A stretch of DNA of 56,196 nucleotides. Origin: Lachnospiraceae bacterium (GTDB lineage: Bacteria; Bacillota; Clostridia; Lachnospirales; Lachnospiraceae). Of the stretch, positions 8,532-16,965 are shown piece after piece. Under the pieces are notes generated by a model. That model did no database searches. It was not told where the DNA came from and was given only the letters and a program-made list of their open reading frames with translations. Made by a program: the position numbers and the translations under genes. The stretch spans positions 1 to 56,196 of the forward strand of contig JAIKZQ010000052.1 in assembly GCA_024682075.1 (NCBI GenBank). Direction: 5' to 3'. The first letter of the stretch is position 1; the number at the start of each line of letters is the position of its first letter.

Positions 8532-9284
8532 ATGCTGAAAAATGTTGAAAAAACCGTTAATGACATAACCGAATGGATCAGGGATTTTTTTGAGAAGAAT
8601 GGTCCTTCATGCAGTGCAGTGCTGGGAATATCCGGCGGAAAGGACTCGAGCGTGACAGCAGCGTTGCTTGCACGTGCTCTTGGCAAAGAAAGAGTTGTGG
8701 GAGTTATGATGCCTGACGGAGTTCAGCCGGACATCGATGATTCGAAGACACTTGTGGACTTCCTCGGGATCAGGCATTTTACCGTCAATATCGGCGGTGC
8801 CACTTCGACACTAAAGGATGCTCTTAGCGAAGCAGGTTCACAGATCACTAAGGATGTGCAGATAAATATTCCTCCGAGAGTCAGGATGACCACTCTGTAT
8901 GCCGTGGCACAGGGGCTGGAAACAGGCGGAAGAGTCATCAATACATGTAATAAATCCGAGGATTATATCGGTTACAGCACCAAGTACGGTGATGCTGCGG
9001 GAGACATGTCCATCCTTGCCGGACTTACCGTTGAAGAAGTAATTCAGATAGGAGAGTATCTCGGACTTCCGGACAGCCTGGTACACAAGAAGCCTTCGGA
9101 TGGTCTGAGTGGAATGAGTGATGAGGACAAGATCGGTTTCTCATATAAGACTCTCGACAGATATATCGCAACCGGAATCTGCGAGGATGAGGAGATCAAA
9201 AACAAGATTGACAGGATGCACAGGCTGAACCTGCATAAAATTCAGCTCATGCCTCATTTTGAGCCTTCGGATTCCGAGGCTTGA
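8532..9284 (+). CDS. nadE: NH3-dependent NAD+ synthetase
   Basis: 250 residues starting MLKNVEK. The ATG at 8532 has GGAGG five bases upstream, while the in-frame ATG at 8520 has none. NadE amidates deamido-NAD to NAD using ATP, releasing AMP and pyrophosphate. The ATP-pyrophosphatase loop SGGKDSS is at about residues 34-40, followed by the HKKPSDGLSG region that closes on the substrate. The protein lacks the nitrilase-like glutaminase domain, so it should use free ammonia, which the nicotinamidase step also produces. It completes the four-gene salvage pathway. Confidence 0.95.
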   Translation: MLKNVEKTVNDITEWIRDFFEKNGPSCSAVLGISGGKDSSVTAALLARALGKERVVGVMMPDGVQPDIDDSKTLVDFLGIRHFTVNIGGATSTLKDALSEAGSQITKDVQINIPPRVRMTTLYAVAQGLETGGRVINTCNKSEDYIGYSTKYGDAAGDMSILAGLTVEEVIQIGEYLGLPDSLVHKKPSDGLSGMSDEDKIGFSYKTLDRYIATGICEDEEIKNKIDRMHRLNLHKIQLMPHFEPSDSEA

Positions 9285-9326
9285 GCCGGATTTTGAATTT
9301 AAAATATGACTGGAGAATGATTCATC

Positions 9327-12242
9327 ATGGATTTTACTATCGATAAAAACACAGTTTTATGTCTTGATGAAAATGACTGGCCCGGAGTCATCAGAGTTGC
9401 TGATAAGGTCAGAAATGACATGGAGATGGTCTTCGGAAAGAGTGAGGACGATAACACTGCATCCGGCAGGATCTATGCGGGATGCATAGGCAGGTCTGCA
9501 GTCATCAATGATCTTGAATCAAAAGGTATCATTGACCTTTCTCAGGTGCGCGGCAGGAGAGAAGTCTATCTGTTTACGACAGCTGAAGTGGACGGCAACG
9601 CGGCTCTGGTCATAGCAGGAAGCGACAAGAGGGGTACGATCTACGGCTTGTTCCATATTTCCGAACTTATGAATGTGAGTCCCTGGGTATGGTTTGCAGA
9701 TGTTACACCCGAAAAGAAAGAATCGGTGCCGGTTACCGATAAAGACTGCATGATCAGCAAAGAACCCTCGGTACGTTTCAGGGGTTTTTTCATCAATGAT
9801 GAGTGGCCTTCATTCGGAACCTGGTCGAGGGATAATTTCGGCGGATTTAATGCCAGGGTTTACGATCATGTATTCGAGCTGCTGCTCAGAATGCACGGCA
9901 ATTATCTCTGGCCCGCAATGTGGTCTTCATGTTTTTCAGAGGACGGACCGGGCATCGAGAGTGCAAAACTTGCGGATGAATACGGTGTTGTTATGGGCAC
10001 ATCGCATCATGAGCCCTGCATGAGACACGGCGAAGAGTTTTCACACGTCAAGGGTCTAGGTTCAGTCTACGGAAATGACTGGAATTTCAATAGAAACAGA
10101 GAGGGCCTGATCAATTTCTGGAGAGACGGTCTTAAGAGAAATGCTCCTTTTGAAAATGTCGTGACTGTAGGCATGAGAGGAGAGGCGGATTCCGAGATGC
10201 TCGGAAGAGAGTGCACCGTCCTTGACAATATCAACTATCTCAAGGATGTCATCACAACTCAGGAAGAACTCATTCGTGAAGTATATGGAGACAGGGCTTC
10301 TGAGATTGACAAAGTATTTGCGGTATATAAGGAAGTAGAAAGTTTCTATTACGGGGATGAAGAAAATGAAGGACTGAGGTCGTGGGAAGGACTGGACGGC
10401 ACGATCATCCTTCTTTCCGATGATAATCACGGCAATATGAGACTTCTTCCGCCCAAAGAGGACAGGGATCACAAGGGCGGATTCGGAATGTATTACCATC
10501 TGGATTATCACGGCGGACCCATTTCCTACGAGTGGGTGAACAGTACATATATTCCCAGGATTGCAGAGCAGATGGGACAGGCATGGGAATGCGGAGTAAG
10601 GGATCTGTGGATCGTGAATGTCGGAGACATCAAGCCTGTTGAGTTTCCTCTGAATTATTTCATGGATCTTGCATATGATTATGACCGTTACAGCGATGCA
10701 TATGCTTCCTATGCGGAGATGTGGGCCAAGGCTCAGTTCGGATACGAAAGCGAAGATATCGCCTCCGCGGCTGCAGGACTTCTTGAAGACTATACCCGCA
10801 TCAATTCTATCAGAAGACCCGAGACCATCAGTCCCATGACTTACAGCACGACTTACTTTGACGAAGTCAGATATATGCTGCTCAAGGCTGAAAAGGTCAT
10901 TGAACGTGCTGATGCGGCAATGGATAAGCTTAAGGGAAGCCCGCTTCATGATGCGTTTTTCCAGCTGGTGTATTTCCCAGCCAAGGCTTCCATGAACGTC
11001 CTGGAGATGAATCTCTATGCCGGAATGAACATGCTTTATGCTCAGCGCGGTTGTCCGAGCGCCAACTGTTATGCGGAGCGTATAAGAAAGTGCACCTATC
11101 TGGACGAAAGGCTCTGCAATGAGTACAATTCGCTCGGAAACGGCAAGTGGAGCGGCATGATGCTCTCGGAGCATATTGGATTCGTCAATTGGAATGAAGA
11201 GGAGCACAGGCTGCCTGTAAGAGCATATGTGAAGCCTTATGACAGGGCAAGAATATGTGTCAGCGTGGACACTCTTCCCGCATATACCATGGGTGGCGAC
11301 TGGACGCGTAAAGAGCTTCTGATGACGGACCTGCTGGTTCCCGGAAAAGAAGGACACATCAGGATTGAGAACTGCTGCAGTGATCCGGCAGAGTGGAAAG
11401 CAGAGGCGGATTCCGACTGGATCGTTTTGTCATCATGTGAGGGTATGATCCCGGGCGCTGTTGAGGAAAGTCATCCTGAGTGCATGGAACCTGACTTTTC
11501 CGTTATGACCTTAACTGTCAGGGCTGACAGGAATCTGCTTCATAAGGCATGTGAAGAGGCCGGAACCCGGAATGTGACCGGATCGGTAAAGATCGTGTCA
11601 GGTCCTGCCAAGGTATGGGTGAAGGTGTGCGCAAGAGACTTTTCGGATGAAGAGATAAATGCCGCTCACTATGTTCCTTATATACCGGAGGATGTGAAAC
11701 TTCCCCGCGGCGGGGCATCACTTGCATGTGCGATCGAGGCTGCGGAATATGAGAGCATCGAAGCAGGCAAAAACTGTGCCTTTAAAGTTTATGATCCTTA
11801 CGGAAAATATCACAGTGCAATGAGAGTCGTTCCTGCGGATGCTTCCGGAAATCCCGGGGAAATGCCTTCAGCTTCATATAGGACATACATTCCCGAAGAA
11901 GGCGAGTATGAGTTCACGCTCTGCACCGCACCCGGAGGACCGATCTTCAAGGGAACTTCTTCAGCGCTTGCTCTGAAAATAAATGACGGGCCTGTCATAA
12001 AAATCAGCATGGTCGGAGATGATTACAGGGCCGGTGAAAACAGCTGCGGAGAATGGTGCACGGTCGCACTCGTGCATGAAAAGAAGCGTTCATTTACCGC
12101 TCATTGCACAAAAGGTGAGAATGTCATCACGGTTTACGGCCTTGATCCGGGAAGCGTTCTGATGAGAATGGTGATCAGAAATGCACGCGGTGAAATGCCG
12201 GAATCGTATCTCGGTCCGATCCCGGGATACGTGTGTGATTGA
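9327..12242 (+). CDS. GH115 xylan alpha-1,2-glucuronidase
   Basis: 971 residues without signal peptide, so the enzyme is probably cytoplasmic. GH115 enzymes remove (4-O-methyl-)glucuronic acid from glucuronoxylan or its oligosaccharides. The N-terminal domain has GTIYGLFHISELM and RFRGFFINDEWPS, followed by the barrel with HGNYLWPAMW, GTSHHEPC, SDDNHGNMR and GGPISYEWVNS, all typical of the family. The last ~150 residues form the extra beta-rich C-terminal domain. It follows nadE by 42 bases and precedes the pyrophosphatase gene by 41 bases in the same direction, an odd setting for a xylan enzyme: no xylosidase or transporter for acidic xylo-oligosaccharides is nearby. AGAATGATTC gives only a weak ribosome site. 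Confidence 0.92.
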   Translation: MDFTIDKNTVLCLDENDWPGVIRVADKVRNDMEMVFGKSEDDNTASGRIYAGCIGRSAVINDLESKGIIDLSQVRGRREVYLFTTAEVDGNAALVIAGSDKRGTIYGLFHISELMNVSPWVWFADVTPEKKESVPVTDKDCMISKEPSVRFRGFFINDEWPSFGTWSRDNFGGFNARVYDHVFELLLRMHGNYLWPAMWSSCFSEDGPGIESAKLADEYGVVMGTSHHEPCMRHGEEFSHVKGLGSVYGNDWNFNRNREGLINFWRDGLKRNAPFENVVTVGMRGEADSEMLGRECTVLDNINYLKDVITTQEELIREVYGDRASEIDKVFAVYKEVESFYYGDEENEGLRSWEGLDGTIILLSDDNHGNMRLLPPKEDRDHKGGFGMYYHLDYHGGPISYEWVNSTYIPRIAEQMGQAWECGVRDLWIVNVGDIKPVEFPLNYFMDLAYDYDRYSDAYASYAEMWAKAQFGYESEDIASAAAGLLEDYTRINSIRRPETISPMTYSTTYFDEVRYMLLKAEKVIERADAAMDKLKGSPLHDAFFQLVYFPAKASMNVLEMNLYAGMNMLYAQRGCPSANCYAERIRKCTYLDERLCNEYNSLGNGKWSGMMLSEHIGFVNWNEEEHRLPVRAYVKPYDRARICVSVDTLPAYTMGGDWTRKELLMTDLLVPGKEGHIRIENCCSDPAEWKAEADSDWIVLSSCEGMIPGAVEESHPECMEPDFSVMTLTVRADRNLLHKACEEAGTRNVTGSVKIVSGPAKVWVKVCARDFSDEEINAAHYVPYIPEDVKLPRGGASLACAIEAAEYESIEAGKNCAFKVYDPYGKYHSAMRVVPADASGNPGEMPSASYRTYIPEEGEYEFTLCTAPGGPIFKGTSSALALKINDGPVIKISMVGDDYRAGENSCGEWCTVALVHEKKRSFTAHCTKGENVITVYGLDPGSVLMRMVIRNARGEMPESYLGPIPGYVCD

Positions 12243-12283
12243 TGAGATAAGGATAAGTGAGATCATCTTGAAAGGGGAAGAAT

Positions 12284-13939
12284 ATGCAGGTAGATCAGTC
12301 GCGTCCGGTGTATGTCATCGGACACAAGAATCCCGATACCGATTCAGTCTGTTCTGCGATCGGATATGCTGACCTTAAAAGAAGGCTTACCGGCGGGGAT
12401 TACAGGGCTGTCAGATGCGGTCATCTGAATGATGAGACCAAGTTTGTTCTGGCCAGGTTCGGCCTGAAGGCTCCCGATTATGTGAAGGATATCAGGATCC
12501 AGGTCATGGACATGGATATCAAGAGACTTCCCGGAGCTTCACCGCTCCTTTCGCTTAAGAATGCCTGGAAAGCCATGCATGATGCGGATGTTGTTACTCT
12601 CTGCATCACAGAAGGCAGTGCTCTCAAGGGACTGATAACACTCGGAGATATCGTTGATTCATACATGGATACTGATGACAACGGGATCCTTGCTCTTGCG
12701 CATACTCCGTATGCCAATATCATCGAGACTCTTGAAGGAACGCTTCTTACGGGTGATGAAAAAGGCACCGTCGAGGGCGGAAGAGTGGTGGTTTCCCAGG
12801 TTGGTGCCGTGGGAGTATCTTCCGGAGATATTGTGATAATTCCCGACGGGACAGAAGATTCCGCCGAGTGCATCGAAGCCGGCGCTTCCTGCCTCATCAC
12901 CTGCTCCGGAACCAGACCCGGCGATGATGTGAGAAATCTTGCATCCGATAAGGGGATCAGGATAATCGAGACGAAGTATGATGCTTTTTCCGTTTCCAAG
13001 ATGATAGATCAGTCCATTCCTGTCGTGTATTTCATGAAGTCACAGGACCTTGTTACATTCAGGATGACGGATTATGTTGATGATGTGCGTCCTGTAATGG
13101 CACAGGCTCATCACAGGTATTTTCCCGTGCTTGATGAAAAGGGTGATTATGTCGGCATGATCTCCAGAAGGAACCTTCTCGGTGCCAAGCGCAAGCAGGT
13201 CATACTGATGGATCACAATGAGAAAAACCAGGCTGTCACGGGGATTGATTCAGCCACGATACTGGAGATAATAGATCATCACCGGCTGAGTGCGGTTGAG
13301 ACCGTGTCTCCCGTGTTTTTCAGAAATCAGCCACTGGGTTCTGCCTCGACGATCGTATATCTTATGTACAAGGAAGCTCATGTAGAGGTAAAGCCCGAGA
13401 TCGCAGGACTTCTGTGTGCTGCGATCCTTTCCGATACTCTGATATATAAGAGCCCGACCTGCACGGATGTGGACATTCAGTGCGGCAATGAGCTTGCTCA
13501 CATAGCGGGGATCATGCAGGATGAATTCGCCAGGGAGATGTTCAGGGCCGGAAGTGACTTTGAGCATAAGTCGGGCGAGGAACTTCTCAGGAGAGATTTC
13601 AAGAAGTTCACCATTGAAGGCTACTCTGTGGGAATATCGCAGGTCAATGCCATGATGAAGGAAGAGATAGACATCGCCGAAAACAAGGCGATTGATTCCC
13701 TGAAGGGATTCATGAGTTCGGAGAAACTCGACATGGCATTCATGATGGTCACTCTTATTCCTTCCGAATCATCGAGGGTCATCTGGGCCGGAGAAAATGC
13801 GAGAGAGGTATTGAAAAACGGCTTTCAGACCGAGATCCGTGAAGACCGCACGGACGTGCTCTTAAATGGCATTGTTTCCAGAAAGCAGCAGTTCCTTCCC
13901 GCGATAGTCGAAGGGATATCTGCTCTTTCCCAGGGATGA
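12284..13939 (+). CDS. ppaC: CBS/DRTGG-containing Mn-dependent inorganic pyrophosphatase
   Basis: 551 residues. Family II pyrophosphatase of the DHH superfamily with a regulatory insert. GHKNPDTDSVCSA at the start and MDHNE and DHHRLSAVE in the middle give the metal-binding residues; SRKQQFLPAI at the C-terminus binds pyrophosphate. Between them lie two CBS halves (about 65-120 and 240-300) flanking a DRTGG domain (about 150-240). In related clostridial enzymes this insert binds AMP, ADP and diadenosine polyphosphates and tunes activity. AAAGGGGAAG precedes the ATG. NadD and NadE encoded just upstream release pyrophosphate, so clearing it would favour NAD synthesis. A strong terminator follows. 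Confidence 0.93.
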   Translation: MQVDQSRPVYVIGHKNPDTDSVCSAIGYADLKRRLTGGDYRAVRCGHLNDETKFVLARFGLKAPDYVKDIRIQVMDMDIKRLPGASPLLSLKNAWKAMHDADVVTLCITEGSALKGLITLGDIVDSYMDTDDNGILALAHTPYANIIETLEGTLLTGDEKGTVEGGRVVVSQVGAVGVSSGDIVIIPDGTEDSAECIEAGASCLITCSGTRPGDDVRNLASDKGIRIIETKYDAFSVSKMIDQSIPVVYFMKSQDLVTFRMTDYVDDVRPVMAQAHHRYFPVLDEKGDYVGMISRRNLLGAKRKQVILMDHNEKNQAVTGIDSATILEIIDHHRLSAVETVSPVFFRNQPLGSASTIVYLMYKEAHVEVKPEIAGLLCAAILSDTLIYKSPTCTDVDIQCGNELAHIAGIMQDEFAREMFRAGSDFEHKSGEELLRRDFKKFTIEGYSVGISQVNAMMKEEIDIAENKAIDSLKGFMSSEKLDMAFMMVTLIPSESSRVIWAGENAREVLKNGFQTEIREDRTDVLLNGIVSRKQQFLPAIVEGISALSQG

Positions 13940-13965
13940 TCATTCCCTGTGATTCTTACACCAAA

Positions 13966-14003
13966 AACCCTCACAGCCGGATGACTGTGAGGGTTATTTT
14001 TTT
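13966..14003 (+). terminator. Rho-independent terminator after ppaC
   Basis: An 11-bp perfect stem (AACCCTCACAG with its complement, loop 13977-13984) is followed by ATTTTTTT. It ends the phosphatase-NAD-GH115-ppaC run of genes. Confidence 0.9.
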
Positions 14004-14017
14004 CCGGATCAAAACCC

Positions 14018-14049
14018 GGTGAACGGAGGAACCGTCCCCCCGTTCACCC
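14018..14049. repeat. 32-bp palindromic repeat, copy A
   Basis: The ends GGTGAACG and CGTTCACC are an 8-bp inverted repeat around a GC-rich core containing GAACCGTCCCCCC. The reverse complement matches 52842-52873 at 31 of 32 positions. This copy lies between the ppaC terminator and the aquaporin stop. From memory, GGGGACGGTTC-type short palindromes are scattered through Firmicute genomes and resemble REP elements. Confidence 0.8.
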
Positions 14050-14051
14050 GA

Positions 14052-14741
14052 TTATTTTGCGTTAAGCTGCTTGTGGGTGAGGGCTGCAAGAGCTGCTCCG
14101 ACCAAAGGTCCCACGATGAACACCCAGAGACATGCAATGGGAGCCGTGTTGCCGCTTACTGCAGCGAAGACTGCGGGAGCAATGCTTCTTGCGGGGTTGA
14201 CACTTGTTCCGGTGAGACCGATTCCGACGATGTGCACGAATGTAAGAGTAAGGCCTATGACGAGACCGCCGAATGATCCGTGTCCTGCTTCCTTGGAGGT
14301 GACCCCGAGGATGGTGAGCACGAAAATGAAGGTGAGGATGATCTCAACGAGAAGGCCGGAAACCATGCTTCCGTTTACGCCTGCAAGACCGTTTGAACCG
14401 AATCCGCCTGTCATGTCGGTAACGCTTCCGGTTCCGAACACGCATGCGAGAAGTCCTGATCCCACAAAAGCACCGAGCACCTGGGAGACCGCATATCCGC
14501 AGAATTCATTGGCTTTCATTCCGCCGTTCATGAAGACAGCCAGTGATACGGCAGGATTGACATGGCATCCCGATACGTTTCCGATACAGTAAGCCTCGGC
14601 AACGATCGCAAGTCCGAATGCAAGTGCCGTGAGAAGATAGCCCGATCCGTTAGCCGAATCGCATCCTACCAGCATTGCAGTGCCACAGCCCATGAATACG
14701 AGGACCGCTGTCCCGATAAGTTCAGCAACATATTTTTTCAT
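14052..14741 (-). CDS. aqpZ: Aquaporin (MIP family channel)
   Basis: About 229 residues with six hydrophobic helices and the two half-helix NPA motifs: HVNPAVS in the first half and SVNPARS in the second. MIP channels pass water or small neutral solutes such as glycerol; the Thr-Ser-Val before the second NPA and the short loops fit an AqpZ-like water channel, but selectivity is an inference. The start at 14741 has AAGGAG nine bases away; the ATG at 14747 is only three bases from it. The leader contains a 9-bp inverted repeat (14763-14785). It is divergent from degV and stands alone. Confidence 0.93.
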   Translation of the reverse strand: MKKYVAELIGTAVLVFMGCGTAMLVGCDSANGSGYLLTALAFGLAIVAEAYCIGNVSGCHVNPAVSLAVFMNGGMKANEFCGYAVSQVLGAFVGSGLLACVFGTGSVTDMTGGFGSNGLAGVNGSMVSGLLVEIILTFIFVLTILGVTSKEAGHGSFGGLVIGLTLTFVHIVGIGLTGTSVNPARSIAPAVFAAVSGNTAPIACLWVFIVGPLVGAALAALTHKQLNAK

Positions 14742-14762
14742 ATCCATTCACTCCTTTTATAA

Positions 14763-14785
14763 AATTTGGATTAAACATCCAAATT
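14763..14785. promoter_or_regulatory. Inverted repeat in aquaporin leader
   Basis: AATTTGGAT, five bases, ATCCAAATT: a perfect 9-bp inverted repeat 22 bases upstream of the aquaporin start. It could be an operator or a leader hairpin. The short spacer and AT-rich arms do not decide between these. Confidence 0.5.
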
Positions 14786-14860
14786 GATTATATATGTAAT
14801 TGTTTCAATGTGGTAGGATAATATGCGTAAGTTTTTGAAAAAAATGTTCGGAGGTAATTC

Positions 14861-15694
14861 ATGGCATTTAAGATAATTGGCGACAGCTGCTGCGATTTCA
14901 CCAAGCTTCAGATGAAAAAAGGCAATATCACCAGAGTTCCGATGTCGATAATCATCGGCGGCGTCGAATACAGGGACGATGGGTTAAGGAGTCAGGAAGA
15001 CTGGATAAAGCTGGTCAAGGATGATCCCGGATACCCCAAGTCCGCATGTCCTTCTCCGGATGCTTTTTTCAGCGCATATGATGAAAAGTGTGATAACTAT
15101 GTCGTGACGCTGTCCGGCAAGCTGAGCGGAGTCTACAACAGCGCGATGGTTGCCAGGGAGATGTTTGAGGAAGAGCATGAGGGCGCAAGGATCCACGTGT
15201 TCGATTCCAAGAGTGCCGCAGCGGGACAGTCCCTTCTTGTCGGCAGGATAATAGAACTTGCGGAAGCGGGGCTTCCTTTTGATGAGATAGTTAAGAAAGT
15301 CGAGAAGATACGCGATGAGATGTTTACCATCTTCGTGCTCGATGATCTGGAGACCTTCAAGAAGAACGGAAGACTTAAGGGCGTGAAGGCACTCGTTGCC
15401 ACGACCATGAACGTCAAGCCCGTGCTTATAGGTGATGACGGTGAGATAAAGCAGATCGATCAGGCCATCGGAATGACCAGGGCTGTGAACAGGATGCTCT
15501 ATCATATAGAAAAGAAAGACTTCGACAGATCGCTTCAGGTCAGGATCACCCAGTGCGACAGCAAGGAGCTGTGTACCAAGATCGCGAAGATCATGACCGA
15601 GCGTTTCGGTTTTACGGATGTGAAGATCATCAATGCCGGCGGCATATCCACCACTTATGAGAATCCGGGCGGAGTCGTCATGGCCATCGGATGA
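14861..15694 (+). CDS. DegV-family fatty-acid-binding protein
   Basis: 277 residues, the normal DegV size. The start IIGDSCCDFTKLQ, then VVTLSGKLSGVYNSA and VFDSKSAAAGQ are the conserved parts lining the acyl-chain pocket. DegV/FakB proteins bind a fatty acid; in some Firmicutes they present it to the kinase FakA for phospholipid synthesis. No FakA is nearby, so the exact role is open. CGGAGG precedes the ATG. The stop codon directly abuts the stop of the convergent channel gene, with no spacer and no hairpin terminator between them. Confidence 0.9.
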   Translation: MAFKIIGDSCCDFTKLQMKKGNITRVPMSIIIGGVEYRDDGLRSQEDWIKLVKDDPGYPKSACPSPDAFFSAYDEKCDNYVVTLSGKLSGVYNSAMVAREMFEEEHEGARIHVFDSKSAAAGQSLLVGRIIELAEAGLPFDEIVKKVEKIRDEMFTIFVLDDLETFKKNGRLKGVKALVATTMNVKPVLIGDDGEIKQIDQAIGMTRAVNRMLYHIEKKDFDRSLQVRITQCDSKELCTKIAKIMTERFGFTDVKIINAGGISTTYENPGGVVMAIG

Positions 15695-16669
15695 TCAGTC
15701 GGTTCTCCTGCAGACCAGGACATCACCGTTTTTGAGTTTAATATTTCTGGTAGGGACTGCGCATACGCCGTCCCTTATGAGGACCAGGATATCCATATCT
15801 TCTTTGTTTTCAATCTTGCCGATCTCTTTGCCTATGTACGGGGTCTCCTGACCGACCGTGATGGTGATGAGACCGGCTTTTTCTTCACCGGCGTTCTGGC
15901 TGCGGCGGATCGCGGTATATTTCTCAACGAAGCCTGCGGAGATGATTCCGGTGGGTATCGCCACAACTGCCATTGCAAGGAAATCCACGATGATCCCTAT
16001 GGCCTTGCCTATCAGCGTCACGGGATGCACATCACCGTATCCGACAGTAAAAATTGTCGTTGCGGCCCACCAGAGTCCGGAAAGAGCATTGGGAAACGCC
16101 TCGGGCTGAACTTCGTGCTCAACGGAATACATGCAGAGACTCGAGGAGAGCATCAGTATCAGTATGATGAGGACCGAAGCACCGATCTGGCTTATCTTTT
16201 CCTTGAATACCGACAGTATCACATGGAAGGAATCGTATGTTGAGTTGATCTTGAACAGCCTGAAGATCCTTGCAACTCTGAGAAGCCTGAACACCACGAA
16301 GCCCGACAGATAATAGAAGGGCAGTATTGTCAGAAGCTCGATCACGCCATCAAAAGAGGTGATGAATCTAAATAACGATCCGGCTTTGGACTTGCCCGGA
16401 TACAGATAGTCCGATGTGATCAGCCTTAGAACGTATTCGACCATGAAAAAGCAGATGCTGAAAATGTCCAGGAATTTGAAGAATCCCGCAAGATATGAAA
16501 ACTGCTCGAAGGATTCGAGTATGAGGGAAAGTATGTTAAGGAGAATGATCGTGATCAGTACCATGTCGAAAGCAGTGCTTGCAACGTCAGTTCTGGTGCC
16601 GATCTGAATGATCTCGAAGAGTCTTTGTCTTGTGAATTTTTTCTTTTTGTTCTTCTTTTTGCTGCCCAT
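15695..16669 (-). CDS. Voltage-gated-type K+ channel with C-terminal regulatory domain
   Basis: 324 residues from ATG 16669, which has AGAGGA close upstream; the frame extends 21 codons further without support. A very basic N-terminus (SKKKNKKKK) is followed by helices S1-S6. S4 carries spaced arginines (FRLLRVARIFRLFK) and the pore has the K+ filter TVGYGD before S6. The last ~70 residues form a TrkA-C-like domain (LITITVGQETPYIGKEIG..LVLIRDGVCAVPTRN) that binds ligands in related proteins. The product should be a tetrameric inner-membrane K+ channel. Its gating signal is not shown by sequence. It converges tail to tail with degV with zero spacing. Confidence 0.9.
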   Translation of the reverse strand: MGSKKKNKKKKFTRQRLFEIIQIGTRTDVASTAFDMVLITIILLNILSLILESFEQFSYLAGFFKFLDIFSICFFMVEYVLRLITSDYLYPGKSKAGSLFRFITSFDGVIELLTILPFYYLSGFVVFRLLRVARIFRLFKINSTYDSFHVILSVFKEKISQIGASVLIILILMLSSSLCMYSVEHEVQPEAFPNALSGLWWAATTIFTVGYGDVHPVTLIGKAIGIIVDFLAMAVVAIPTGIISAGFVEKYTAIRRSQNAGEEKAGLITITVGQETPYIGKEIGKIENKEDMDILVLIRDGVCAVPTRNIKLKNGDVLVCRRTD

Positions 16670-16853
16670 CTTTTTCCTCTTTGGAAATAGTTTTTTCAAA
16701 AAAATATTACATTCAAGGCAAAATAATGTCAAAAAAGAAAAACAATTTCCGTGTCACGGTTTCCATACAAATGTCGAAAATATGCCGTTTTAGAAAACCC
16801 GCAAAAGGACATCGAGTTTCCAAATTCGTCAAAATAACGGAAAATATTGTAAA

Positions 16854-16888
16854 AAAACGTTTTCTTTTTATCTTTCTTGTGTTATATT
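16854..16888 (+). promoter_or_regulatory. gan operon promoter with upstream palindrome
   Basis: TGT-TATATT (16880-16888) is an extended -10 box. The -35 region is poor and overlaps the palindrome AAAACGTTTT (16854-16863), which resembles a LacI-family or CcpA half-match. The promoter lies about 70 bases before the ganS start. Confidence 0.55.
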
Positions 16889-16903
16889 CATAAACGAAGG
16901 ACG

Positions 16904-16927
16904 CGAAAACGATTTCGGAACAGTTCC
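16904..16927. promoter_or_regulatory. LacI/CcpA-type operator plus GGAAC-A-GTTCC palindrome
   Basis: CGAAAACGATTTCG (16904-16917) has perfect CGAAA/TTTCG arms and fits the cre consensus at 10 of 12 fixed positions by hand count. It lies just downstream of the predicted transcription start, where a bound protein would block transcription. The same core, with one base different, sits at the malQ promoter (25848-25859). A second palindrome GGAAC-A-GTTCC follows directly (16917-16927). Confidence 0.6.
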
Positions 16928-16965
16928 GTCACGTTGCGTCCGATAGTTAAACGGAGGATGAAAAT

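Noticed and set aside
10062..11357. 431-codon open frame on the minus strand
   Set aside because: Lies wholly within the well-supported GH115 gene; it has no ribosome site and no recognisable domain, and its residues follow from the codon pattern of the sense gene.
16854..16863. AAAACGTTTT as a full cre site
   Set aside because: Matches only about 9 of 12 fixed positions and overlaps the -35 region; kept as a weak palindrome and not as a named operator.
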